From assembly GCA_036496605.1 (NCBI GenBank), contig DASXKV010000018.1:62001-126000 (forward strand): 64,000 nucleotides of DNA, written 5' to 3'. Shown piece by piece: positions 7,701-15,943 of the stretch. Numbering within the stretch: position 1 is the stretch's first letter; each line of letters begins with the position of its first letter. The notes beneath the pieces were generated by a model. The model saw nothing but the letters and a program-made list of their open reading frames with translations, was not told the DNA's origin and made no database searches. This stretch comes from Gemmatimonadaceae bacterium (lineage in GTDB: Bacteria; Gemmatimonadota; Gemmatimonadetes; Gemmatimonadales; Gemmatimonadaceae). The translations under genes and the position numbers were made by a program.

Positions 7701-9080
7701 ATGCGCATCATGAAGCAGCGCGCGGTGACGATCGCCGCGCTCATCGCGAGCGGGGGCGCGCTCACCGCGTGCACGCTCGACATTCAGAATCCCAATCAGC
7801 CGACGCAGGAGCAGGTGACGACCAGCGTCGACGGTGTGATCGCGCTCGCAACTGGTCTGCAGGGGCGATTTGCCTCTTCGTACGGCAACTTCGCCTACAT
7901 GGCAGGACTTGTGACCGACGAGTTTGCGTCGACGAGCGCAGCCCTGGTCTCGATCTCCGACGCCGAGCAGGGCGCGGTCCCGAGCGGCACGGCGATCGCC
8001 GACAACGTGTTCAACTCGGTGTATCGCACCGTGCGCACGGCGGACGACCTCCTCGCCGGTTCCGTCGCGCTCGCGACGCAGTTCGACCCCGGAACACGGA
8101 GCGGCATCCGCGCCCTGGCGTACGCGCTCAAGGCTGAAGCGTTAGGCGAGGCCTTGCAGTCGTATCAGAAGATCCCGATCGCGACCTACAATATCACCGC
8201 ACCGACGTACGTCGGCCGCTCGGTGGCGCTCCCGTACATCCGCGCATTGATCGATTCGGCGGCCGCCGAGATCGCCGCGACGCCGCCGAGCGCGTTTTTC
8301 AATGCGAACATTCTCACGCCCGGGGTCAGCCTCCCCGACCTGATCCAGCTCTTCCGCGCGCGGTACGCACGGATCGCGAACGACGACGCGACCGCGCTGG
8401 CCGCGGCGAACGCCGTCGCGCGCTCCGGGCCGGCAGCGCTCTCGGTGCTGACGTTCCCGTCGCCGACGGTGAACTTCTACGCCAACGTCACCGGCGGCAC
8501 GAACGGCATCGCCGTGCGGCGTCAATATCGCACGTCGATGGATCCGGCCGATCTCCGCTGGCAGTACTTCGTCACACCCTCCACGACACTCAGCGGCCGC
8601 ATCGGCGCCTTGCTCGATCCCTGGTCTCGCTATTCGAACCCCCAGGCGCCACTGCCCGTCTACATGCCCGACGAGGCGCTTCTCATCAAGGCCGAGGCGC
8701 TGACGCGCCAGAATCAACTCCCCGCCGCGCAAGCCGCGCTCGATTCCGTTCGCACCGATTGCCCCGGCGGCCGCGGTCTGGACGACCCGAAGGCCTGTCT
8801 GCCAGCGTTAGGCAGTCAGCTGACGCAGGCGCAGTTGATCACCGAGATCTATGCGCAGCGACGGTACGAGTTGCTAGGCACGGGAAGCCGGTGGGAGGAC
8901 ACGCGTCGCCTCGGCGCGATCATCGGCCCTGTCGCCTCGCCTAACGTGCCGACGTCGGGTCAGCGCTGCTGGCTGCCGTACGCCGTCGGCGATCGCAACG
9001 CCAACCCGAACGCGACGTTCACTGCTCTCCCCGATCCGACCGAGCCCTCGACGTTTCCCGCCAGCTGCCCGACGACATGA
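7701..9080 (+). CDS. SusD/RagB family nutrient-binding lipoprotein
   Basis: This 459-residue lipoprotein has a signal ending at GGALTAC; the Cys is followed by TLDIQNPNQPTQEQV, the usual start of SusD proteins. Helical repeats carry the C-terminal family signature LITEIYAQRRYELLGTGSRWEDTRRLG. It starts 16 nt after the receptor with GGAG at 7688. A second ATG at 7710 is possible. It would cap the SusC barrel at the cell surface and select ligands. It is somewhat shorter than many SusD proteins but complete at both ends. Confidence 0.9.
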   Translation: MRIMKQRAVTIAALIASGGALTACTLDIQNPNQPTQEQVTTSVDGVIALATGLQGRFASSYGNFAYMAGLVTDEFASTSAALVSISDAEQGAVPSGTAIADNVFNSVYRTVRTADDLLAGSVALATQFDPGTRSGIRALAYALKAEALGEALQSYQKIPIATYNITAPTYVGRSVALPYIRALIDSAAAEIAATPPSAFFNANILTPGVSLPDLIQLFRARYARIANDDATALAAANAVARSGPAALSVLTFPSPTVNFYANVTGGTNGIAVRRQYRTSMDPADLRWQYFVTPSTTLSGRIGALLDPWSRYSNPQAPLPVYMPDEALLIKAEALTRQNQLPAAQAALDSVRTDCPGGRGLDDPKACLPALGSQLTQAQLITEIYAQRRYELLGTGSRWEDTRRLGAIIGPVASPNVPTSGQRCWLPYAVGDRNANPNATFTALPDPTEPSTFPASCPTT

Positions 9081-9880
9081 GCACTCGTATGAATTCATAT
9101 TCGAAGGTCTCCCCGTGGAGACACGTTAGGCACGGCGCACTCGCAATGGCGGTCGCTGCCGCCGCCGCCTGTGGCACGAAGGAGGCGCCGGGCCCGCTCG
9201 AGCCCACGGGCCCAACGGGCCGCATTCGCTTCGTGAACCTGATCACTGATCCGGCGCGCAATCCGGTCAACGCGATCCTCGAGAAGGTCCCCTTCGGTGT
9301 GAACCTGGGCTATACGGGGACAACGCCCTCGAGCCTTCCCGCGCCGAACACGGCCAACTATTCGGCGATTCTCGCGGGCGATCGGTCGCTGGTACTCAAG
9401 CGGACTGCCGACACGACGGTGACGGTCGCGACGTTGACGGTCACGATCACCTCTGGGCAGGACGTCTCCGTGTACGCCACCGGTGGCGCGGGGGGCGGCG
9501 CCGTGTCGTCGTTCGTCACGAAGGATACGAACACGGCGGCGACGTCGACACAAACACGCGTGCGTGTCGTGAACCTCAGTCCGTCCGCCGGTTCGATCGA
9601 CGTGTTCATCACGGCGCCTAACGCCGATCTCTCGACCGCGACGCCCGTCGCTTCGGGTGTGGCGACGCAGAGTGCATCGGCGTATGTCACAACAATCGCG
9701 CCGGGCACCTACCAATTCCGCGCCGTCCCGGCCGGTACTGCCCCCGCCAACCGCTCCGCGAACGTGCTCGTGAACATCGCGAGCGTCGCTCTGGCGGGGA
9801 CGAGTGGGCGCACGTTCGTGGTCGCAGACAAGGCAGCGGGTGGGACGCCATCGACGGCGTTTGTGTTGAGCGACCAATAG
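9077..9880 (+). CDS. DUF4397-domain lipoprotein
   Basis: The product has 267 residues. Its start overlaps the SusD stop (ATGA at 9077), so it is translationally coupled. An N-terminal signal ends at AAAAACG with a candidate lipid-modified Cys. The body has two DUF4397-like repeats: IRFVNLITDPARNPVNAIL and, more clearly, RVRVVNLSPSAGSIDVFIT...NADLSTATPVA. DUF4397 proteins are secreted beta-rich proteins of unknown function. Placement as third gene of a SusCD operon suggests a surface accessory binding protein, but that is inference. The second SusCD pair of the window has no such partner. Confidence 0.8.
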   Translation: MSTRMNSYSKVSPWRHVRHGALAMAVAAAAACGTKEAPGPLEPTGPTGRIRFVNLITDPARNPVNAILEKVPFGVNLGYTGTTPSSLPAPNTANYSAILAGDRSLVLKRTADTTVTVATLTVTITSGQDVSVYATGGAGGGAVSSFVTKDTNTAATSTQTRVRVVNLSPSAGSIDVFITAPNADLSTATPVASGVATQSASAYVTTIAPGTYQFRAVPAGTAPANRSANVLVNIASVALAGTSGRTFVVADKAAGGTPSTAFVLSDQ

Positions 9881-9898
9881 CGCGCAGAAAGGGCAAGA

Positions 9899-9929
9899 GG
9901 GCGAGCCGAAAAGGGTTCGCCCTTTTTTT
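9899..9929 (+). terminator. Rho-independent terminator after the SusCD operon
   Basis: GGGCGAGCC (9899-9907) pairs with GGTTCGCCC (9914-9922, one G-U) across a 6-nt loop and is followed directly by seven T. It closes the receptor/SusD/DUF4397 operon 19 nt after its last stop codon. Confidence 0.92.
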
Positions 9930-9949
9930 CGGCCCCTCTCATACCCTAG

Positions 9950-9985
9950 TTGACATAGGGTTCGCCCGGTCATATACCTATGTCA
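9950..9985 (+). promoter_or_regulatory. PadR/permease promoter with overlapping inverted-repeat operator
   Basis: TTGACA (9950-9955), 17 nt, then TATACC (9973-9978) makes a near-consensus housekeeping promoter. A perfect 9-bp inverted repeat overlaps it: TGACATAGG at 9951-9959 lies in the -35 box and CCTATGTCA at 9977-9985 covers the end of the -10 box. The dyad is of the ATGT/ACAT type bound by PadR repressors. Autoregulation by the PadR protein starting at 10005 is therefore likely. Confidence 0.8.
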
Positions 9986-10004
9986 CCAAGGCCTGGAGCC
10001 CGGA

Positions 10005-10334
10005 ATGGCAGGCTCGAATCTTTACACGGGGACGCTCGACCTCCTGATCCTGAAAGCCGTCAGCTGGGGCCCCAGCCACGGCTATGCGATCGGCCGCTGG
10101 ATTCGCGAGACGACCGACGACGTTCTCGTCGTTCAGGAAGGCGTCCTCTATCCCGCGCTCCATCGCCTCGAACGCCGCGGCCTCCTCAAGGAAGAATGGC
10201 GCCGCAGCGAGACCGGGCGCGACGCCAAGTACTACTCGCTCACCACCGCCGGCCGGCGTGGGCTGCGCGACGAAACCGCGCGCTGGCTCGAGCACACGCG
10301 CGCTGTCAACCGTGCCCTCGCCGTCTCGACGTAG
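10005..10334 (+). CDS. PadR-family transcriptional regulator
   Basis: This 109-residue winged-helix protein begins GTLDLLILKAVSWGPSHGYAIGRWI and continues VQEGVLYPALHRLERRGLLKEEWRRSETGRDAKYYSLT, the textbook PadR N-terminal domain. The C-terminal dimerisation helix is short (PadR subfamily 2). It is preceded by GGAG at 9993 and the operator-bearing promoter described above. The next gene starts 13 nt after its stop. In Acidobacteria and Gemmatimonadota such regulators regularly precede ADOP permeases. The inducer is unknown. Confidence 0.93.
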   Translation: MAGSNLYTGTLDLLILKAVSWGPSHGYAIGRWIRETTDDVLVVQEGVLYPALHRLERRGLLKEEWRRSETGRDAKYYSLTTAGRRGLRDETARWLEHTRAVNRALAVST

Positions 10335-10347
10335 GAGGCCACTCGTT

Positions 10348-13035
10348 ATGCCGCGATCCTTCCGCCTCACCAACAGCAAGCGCGACGTCGCCGAAGAGAT
10401 TGGCTTTCATCTCGAAATGCGGACACGCGAGTTCATCGAGCGCGGGATGTCGCCCGAGGAGGCCAGACGCGCCGCCGCCGCGTGGTTCGGCGACGTCGCC
10501 GCGATCGAAGCCGCGTGCCGCGACGAGCGCGACCACCGCGCCCGCGAGCACGCTCGCCGCGATTGGCTCCAGGGCGTCGGACTCGATCTCAAAGTCGCGC
10601 TGCGCTCGCTCTGGCGGCGGCCGGCCTTCACCGCCGCGGCCACGCTGACCCTCGCGTTAGGCATCGGGGCCGCGGCTGCGGTCTTCGCGATCGTGTCCGG
10701 CGTGCTCCTGCGCCCGCTTCCCTATCGCGATCCGGCCCGCCTCGTCATGCTCTGGTTCGTCGGACCCGACGTTCGCGGTACGCCGAGTCAAATGCCGCTC
10801 TCGGCGCCGACGTATCTCGACATCGTTGAGAGCGTTCCGTCGCTTGGGCCGAGTGCCGCGTTCCGGTCCTGGCCCCTCACCTTGAGCGAGGGAGCGGAGC
10901 CGGAGCAAGTCGCCGGAGTGAGAACGACGCCCGGACTCTTCGCGACACTCGGCATACGACCCGCGATCGGTCGTGACTTCACCGTAGGCGACGCCCAGCC
11001 CGGCGCGCCGCGCGTCGCCATCATCAGCGATGGTCTCTGGCGCCGTCGGTGGGCGGGCGACCCGTCGATCCTTGGCAAATCGGTCACGCTCAGCGGCGAG
11101 CGATGCACCATCATCGGAATCGCTCCGCGTGGCCTCAGCTTCCCGCGTGGTGCCGAGCTTCCCAGTGGTCTTCAATTTCCGACGCGCACGGAGGTATGGA
11201 CCCCACTCACGTTCACCGACAGCGATCTCAAAAACCGCTGGACACTGAATCTGGCCGTCGTCGCTCGGCGGCGAGATGCTGGCTCGACGGCCACGACCGA
11301 CGCGCAGCTCGCTGCTCTCAGCAAGCGGCTCGACGCGCAGTTCGCGGGCGGCACCGGACGCGTCCAGCTGTACGCGCCGTCGCTGGCCGAGCAAGCCGCC
11401 GCGCCGGTGCAGCGCACGCTCCTGGTTCTACTCGGCGCCGTCGCGCTCGTGCTCGTCATTGCCTGCGTCAATGTTACTAGTCTCCTCATCGCGCGGACGA
11501 GCGCGCGAGGGCGCGAGCTGGCCGTTCGCACTGCACTGGGTGCCGGTGCGACGCGGCTTGGGCGGCAGCTGGTAATCGAGAATGTGCTGCTCGCTCTTCT
11601 CGGTGCAGCCGCAGGTGTCGTTCTGGCGGCGTTCGCCACGCGTGTCATGCTCGCGCTCGTGCCAGGTCAGCTCCCACGTGCAGATGACGTCTCCCTGGAT
11701 TGGCGCGTCCTCGTTGCCGCGGCCGTCTGCGCCCTGGCTGCCGGAACGATCTTCGGAATTGCCGCCGCGATCCATGCGCGTGGATCGCCGCTCGCGCCGG
11801 CGCTCACTGGCGGCAGTGCGCGAGCGACCGGGAGCGCGGCACGCACGACGGGCCGCCGAATCCTCGTGGGCGCGCAGATCGCGCTGTCGCTCGTGCTGCT
11901 CGTCGCCGCTGGATTGCTCGGCGCGAGCTTCGTCAGGCTGCAGCACGTCGATCCGGGTTTCCACGCGGAAGGGGCGGTCAGTGCGAACGTCGCGCTGCCG
12001 ATTGCGGGCTCGTTCAATCCGCAACGGGACGGTCCCGGCTGGTCGGCTTTCTTCACGACGCTCACCGACCGCGCCGCGGCGCTGCCTAACGTCGTCGCCG
12101 CCGGCGCAGTCAGTGTGTTGCCACTCACCGCTGATCCGGAATCGGCAGGCTTTACGATCGAGGGTCGGCCTGCACCCGCCCCGGGACAGGCGCCCGAGAC
12201 GCAATACTTCGTGACGGCGGGCGATTACTTCCGCGCGATGGGAATACGGCTCCAATCGGGCCGCACGTTCAACGCCAGCGACCGCGCCGAGACGCCGCGC
12301 GTGATCGTCGTGAGTCGCGAGCTCGAGCGCCGCCTCTTTCCTGGCGATCGCGCTATCGGTCACCGGATTCATTGCGGATGCGACTTCACGCCGGGGGCGC
12401 GAGAGATCATCGGCGTGGTCGACGATGTCCGCGCGTCTTCACTCGACGAGGCGCCGACGCCTGCGGTGTATCTCCCGGAAGCGCAGATGACGTATCCGCA
12501 GCTCGTACTCGTTATGCGAACGAAGGGAGATCCCATCGCTGTGCTTCCGTCGCTGCGTCGCGAGCTCCGCGCGCTCCGACCGGACGTCGCGCTCGAGCTG
12601 GTGCGTACCCTCCGCGACGTCTTCAGCGCCTCGCTCGCGAGGCAGCGCTTCAGCCTCGTCCTGATTGGCGCGTTCGCGCTCGCAGCGCTCGCGCTTGCGG
12701 TCGTCGGTCTCTATGGCGTGATCGCGCTCAGCGTTGGCGAGCGTCGGCGCGAGATTGGCGTTCGCCTTGCCCTGGGCGCTCGTCCGGCGACGGTGCTTGC
12801 GCTCGTGCTTGGCGAAGGCGCGCGCATCGCCGTCGTGGGAATCGTCGCGGGCCTGCTCGTCTCATCCCTCGCGACGCGGCTACTGCGAGGAATGTTGTAC
12901 GACGTCACGGCCTCTGACGTCACGATCTACGCTGCCGCGGCGGTGCTGGTCGCAGTGATTGCGCTCGTGTCGACGTGGGCGCCCGCGCGCGCGGCAACCA
13001 AAGTGGATCCGGTGGTAGCGTTGAGATCGGAGTGA
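10348..13035 (+). CDS. ADOP-family MacB/FtsX-like permease
   Basis: An 895-residue membrane protein starting at ATG 10348, preceded by AGGAGG at 10333-10338. Residues 1-70 form the prefix domain found in PadR-linked members (KRDVAEEIGFHLEMRTREFIERGMSPEEARRAA). Two MacB periplasmic-core plus FtsX units follow. The first TM is in FTAAATLTLALGIGAAAAVFAIVSGVLL, with a TM cluster near 440-560 (LLGAVALVLVIACVNVTSLLIART) and the last at the C-terminus. No ATPase gene is nearby, as is usual for these duplicated orphan permeases. The transported substrate is unknown. The start codon lies within CGTTATGC, and two CGTTAGGC/GCCTAACG copies lie inside. Confidence 0.9.
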   Translation: MPRSFRLTNSKRDVAEEIGFHLEMRTREFIERGMSPEEARRAAAAWFGDVAAIEAACRDERDHRAREHARRDWLQGVGLDLKVALRSLWRRPAFTAAATLTLALGIGAAAAVFAIVSGVLLRPLPYRDPARLVMLWFVGPDVRGTPSQMPLSAPTYLDIVESVPSLGPSAAFRSWPLTLSEGAEPEQVAGVRTTPGLFATLGIRPAIGRDFTVGDAQPGAPRVAIISDGLWRRRWAGDPSILGKSVTLSGERCTIIGIAPRGLSFPRGAELPSGLQFPTRTEVWTPLTFTDSDLKNRWTLNLAVVARRRDAGSTATTDAQLAALSKRLDAQFAGGTGRVQLYAPSLAEQAAAPVQRTLLVLLGAVALVLVIACVNVTSLLIARTSARGRELAVRTALGAGATRLGRQLVIENVLLALLGAAAGVVLAAFATRVMLALVPGQLPRADDVSLDWRVLVAAAVCALAAGTIFGIAAAIHARGSPLAPALTGGSARATGSAARTTGRRILVGAQIALSLVLLVAAGLLGASFVRLQHVDPGFHAEGAVSANVALPIAGSFNPQRDGPGWSAFFTTLTDRAAALPNVVAAGAVSVLPLTADPESAGFTIEGRPAPAPGQAPETQYFVTAGDYFRAMGIRLQSGRTFNASDRAETPRVIVVSRELERRLFPGDRAIGHRIHCGCDFTPGAREIIGVVDDVRASSLDEAPTPAVYLPEAQMTYPQLVLVMRTKGDPIAVLPSLRRELRALRPDVALELVRTLRDVFSASLARQRFSLVLIGAFALAALALAVVGLYGVIALSVGERRREIGVRLALGARPATVLALVLGEGARIAVVGIVAGLLVSSLATRLLRGMLYDVTASDVTIYAAAAVLVAVIALVSTWAPARAATKVDPVVALRSE

Positions 13036-13064
13036 AGAGAGCTCGAAGGGCGCTTTTCCAGTGC

Positions 13065-14999
13065 TCATTCGAGAAGGCTCCGCACAACTTGCAGCAGGAC
13101 CTTCGGCAAATGATCAGGGCGAGGCAGGATCTCGTATCCCGCCGGCCCAAAGATCCTTTTCAGATAGGCCGAGTCCTCGTGATCAACCGTTAGGCAAAAC
13201 GGAAACACGTCGCGCGCGCGCGCCTCGTTGATCGCCTGGCGCGAGTCCTCGATTCCGTACTGGCCCTGATACGTGTCGACGTCGTTCGGTTTGCCGTCGG
13301 AGAGGATCAGGAGCAGCCGATGCCCGGCGCTCTGGGCGTCGAGGAGCGCCGTTGCATGACGGATGGCGGCGCCGAGGCGGGTATTCGCGTCGGGCGCGAG
13401 CGCGGCGATTCGGCTGCGCACTGTCGGCCCGTTACGCTCCGCGAACCCCTTGATCGTGCGTAACTGCACGCTCCGCGCACCTTTTCCGGAGAACGCGAGC
13501 ATCGCATAACGATCGCCCAGCGCGTCGAGCGCCTCGGCCGCGATGAGGAGCGCTATTTTTTCGACGTCGATGACCTGCAGCGTCTTCGTCACCAGCGTAT
13601 CGGTCGATCCACTGACATCGACGAGGAGCATGATCGCGAGCTCGCGGCGCGCCGGACGAACAGCGACGTACAGCCGATCGTCGATGGTATGGCCGGTGCG
13701 AGCGTCGACGAGCGCCCGGACGCACGCAGCGAGGTCGAGCTCATCGCCTTCGCGCTGACGCGGCACGCGAGTTCGCCGGGCACGGAGCCGCTCGAAGCGC
13801 TCGCGCACGTGCCTAACGAGCGCGGCGTGCTCCTTGAGCGTGGCCGTCGCCCAATCCGGAGACGCCTCGCGCGCCGGACGCGCGCGAACGATCACGCTGT
13901 CCCGCCGGTATTGGTGGCTCGCCGCGTCCCACTCCGGATACACGACGTCGTCGCGCGTGAGCGGCTCGATCGCGTCAGGGCCAGCGGCGGACGCGCCTGT
14001 TCCAGAGAGCGCTTCGTCGTCCGGCTGCGGCGAGCTGCCGATGTCGTCGTCCTCGGCGATTCCCCGCTGCTGCTCGACCACTCCCGCTTGCGGCGCGGGC
14101 TGCTCGGGCTCGACCCCACTCTCGGCGGGGACCGGCCTCGGTCGCCCCAGCTGCTCTGCCCCTGCAAGCTCGACGAGATTGAGCAGCCGGTTGTTCATGA
14201 GTGAGCTCTCACTCGATCCTCCGGGCGCCAACACTCCGGGACCCGGTGGCAGGACGCGTCCCCAGATGCCCACGGGCGGCACGCCACGATAGCGCTCGTT
14301 GACGATTCGCAATCGCGCCGCGGTCTCACGAGCCCAGGCGGCAGATTCCTCCGGCGAGGCGGAGCTCAACGCTGGCGGTGGCGCCGTCGGGTCGGCAGCG
14401 AGCAGTTGCCTAACGAAATGCTCCACGTCGCGCTCGGCTCCGGCCAGTGCCTCGAGCACTGGCCGTCGCGCGAGGGCGTCGGCGCGCGCCGCGACCAGGG
14501 CCGGAACCAGGTTGCGTACATCGTGCGCGATCGCCGCGTCGATCGTCGCGCTCTCGCGGAGCAGGAACAGGTCGCGTTCGAGTGAGTCGTTCAACCGCGC
14601 CGCGGCGGTCGCGGTGCCCCGTACGACACGCTCGGCTTGCTCGATGGCGATCAACCGATAGCGCGCGATCGCGACGTCGCGTCCAGACGCTGCGTCCATC
14701 GCCGACGGCAAGCGTAGCGACTCGCCGTCGCTGGCGGGCACACTCTCCGGCTCTTTGAATGGGCTCACCGAGCGCCACGCTCGCGTCAGCCAACCGACGC
14801 GTCGGCGCTCGGGAACGGCGATCGGTATGTGCTTGCCGTACATCGCGGCAAGGAGTAACTCGAGTCGCCGGCGAACGGTGTCCAGCTCGACGATCGGTCG
14901 CGCGCGGCGCCACGGCAGTGTCGGCAGGGGGATGGGCAATCGCGCAGCAAGCCTTGCCGCCGCGCGTCGCGCGCGAATCAGCCGGCGCCGTGATCGCAT
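13065..14999 (-). CDS. VWA-domain protein of the NorD/CbbO/CoxE class
   Basis: This 644-residue protein has a C-terminal von Willebrand A domain beginning about residue 454, with the metal-binding motif DVSGS at 461-465, later T in DANTRLGAAIRHA, and D in LILSDGKPND. The long N-terminal part is Arg/Ala-rich and helical, with an acidic linker. NorD, CbbO and CoxE act with MoxR-type AAA+ ATPases as chaperones that remodel or load metals into large enzymes. The partner ATPase lies 46 nt upstream. No nitric-oxide reductase or RuBisCO genes occur in the window, so a CoxE-like role for the molybdenum hydroxylase next door is more attractive. That is inference. Confidence 0.82.
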   Translation of the reverse strand: MRSRRRLIRARRAAARLAARLPIPLPTLPWRRARPIVELDTVRRRLELLLAAMYGKHIPIAVPERRRVGWLTRAWRSVSPFKEPESVPASDGESLRLPSAMDAASGRDVAIARYRLIAIEQAERVVRGTATAAARLNDSLERDLFLLRESATIDAAIAHDVRNLVPALVAARADALARRPVLEALAGAERDVEHFVRQLLAADPTAPPPALSSASPEESAAWARETAARLRIVNERYRGVPPVGIWGRVLPPGPGVLAPGGSSESSLMNNRLLNLVELAGAEQLGRPRPVPAESGVEPEQPAPQAGVVEQQRGIAEDDDIGSSPQPDDEALSGTGASAAGPDAIEPLTRDDVVYPEWDAASHQYRRDSVIVRARPAREASPDWATATLKEHAALVRHVRERFERLRARRTRVPRQREGDELDLAACVRALVDARTGHTIDDRLYVAVRPARRELAIMLLVDVSGSTDTLVTKTLQVIDVEKIALLIAAEALDALGDRYAMLAFSGKGARSVQLRTIKGFAERNGPTVRSRIAALAPDANTRLGAAIRHATALLDAQSAGHRLLLILSDGKPNDVDTYQGQYGIEDSRQAINEARARDVFPFCLTVDHEDSAYLKRIFGPAGYEILPRPDHLPKVLLQVVRSLLE

Positions 15000-15045
15000 A
15001 ACGACGGAGACCGGAAGAGGAGTGCGCGCGTCGCGCGCGCGAGGA

Positions 15046-15882
15046 TCATATCGTCGCCGCTACCAGGTCATCTATTGCGGCGAGCAAGTCAGGATCGTCT
15101 GTGAGCGGCGCGACGAGTGCCGAGCGACACGCCTGCGCCGCTGGAATTCCGCCGGCGATGAGACGCGCCGTCGCGACGAGAGGCCGCGTCCCCGGGCCTT
15201 CGGTGAGACCTTGATCGCGCAGACGGCGCACCTTCCGCGCGAGGTCCACGAGAGCGGTCGCCGTTGCCCGCTTCACGCCGCTCTCATGCGCCACGATCTC
15301 ACTCTCGGTCGCCGGTGGCGGAAAGTCGAACTCCAACGCGACGAAGCGCTGCCGTGTGCTCGGCTTGAGATCTTTCACGGCGTGCTGATATCCGGGATTG
15401 TACGAGATCACGAGCTGGAATCCCGGCGCGGCTTCCAGCAACTCTCCGGTCTTCTCGATCGGCAAGATGCGCCGGTCGTCAGCGAGTGGGTGCATGACGA
15501 CGACCGTGTCCTGACGCGCTTCGACGACCTCGTCGAGATAGCAGATCGCGCCGAGCCTAACGGCCGTCGTGAGCGGTCCGTCGATCCAGATTGTCTCGCC
15601 GCCTCGGATGAGGTAGCGTCCGGTGAGATCGGCGGCGGAGAGGTCGTCGTGGCAGGCGATCGTGACGAGCGGTCGTCCGAGCACGTGCGCCATGTGCTCG
15701 ATGAATCGCGTTTTGCCGCATCCCGTCGGCCCCTTGAGCATCACCGGCAGGCCGCGCTTATGGCAGGCGGTGAAGGTCGGGATCTCGTCGTGAATCGGGA
15801 CGTAGTACGGCACCTCCGCACCCGGCCAGCGCACGCCGTTTTCCAGGGAGTCGGAGTGAGAGATTGAACGGGTCAGGGTCAT
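15046..15882 (-). CDS. MoxR-type AAA+ ATPase (NorQ/CbbQ/CoxD class)
   Basis: A 278-residue ATPase with Walker A GPTGCGKT at 51-58 and Walker B AICYLDEV at 112-119. It has the CbbQ/NorQ lid sequence SYNPGYQHAVKDLKPSTRQRF and a sensor region further on. The family forms hexamers that work with a VWA partner, encoded immediately downstream, to activate metalloenzymes. It follows the molybdenum hydroxylase gene by 61 nt in the same direction and is probably co-transcribed. The full length and intact nucleotide site argue for an active enzyme. The target enzyme is inferred from position only. Confidence 0.85.
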   Translation of the reverse strand: MTLTRSISHSDSLENGVRWPGAEVPYYVPIHDEIPTFTACHKRGLPVMLKGPTGCGKTRFIEHMAHVLGRPLVTIACHDDLSAADLTGRYLIRGGETIWIDGPLTTAVRLGAICYLDEVVEARQDTVVVMHPLADDRRILPIEKTGELLEAAPGFQLVISYNPGYQHAVKDLKPSTRQRFVALEFDFPPPATESEIVAHESGVKRATATALVDLARKVRRLRDQGLTEGPGTRPLVATARLIAGGIPAAQACRSALVAPLTDDPDLLAAIDDLVAATI

Positions 15883-15943
15883 TTGTATACAACTTAATGG
15901 CGCGATGAAAACCGGAACCCCCGCCGTTCACGCGGTTCCCGCC

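Noticed and set aside
10084-10347. Extension of the permease gene upstream to 10084
   Set aside because: That frame runs across the PadR gene. AGGAGG at 10333 and the prefix-domain sequence fix the start at 10348.
13065-15882. NorQ/NorD label taken as evidence for denitrification
   Set aside because: No norB, norC or other denitrification gene is in the window. The ATPase/VWA pair fits several metalloenzymes, and the molybdenum hydroxylase is the actual neighbour.
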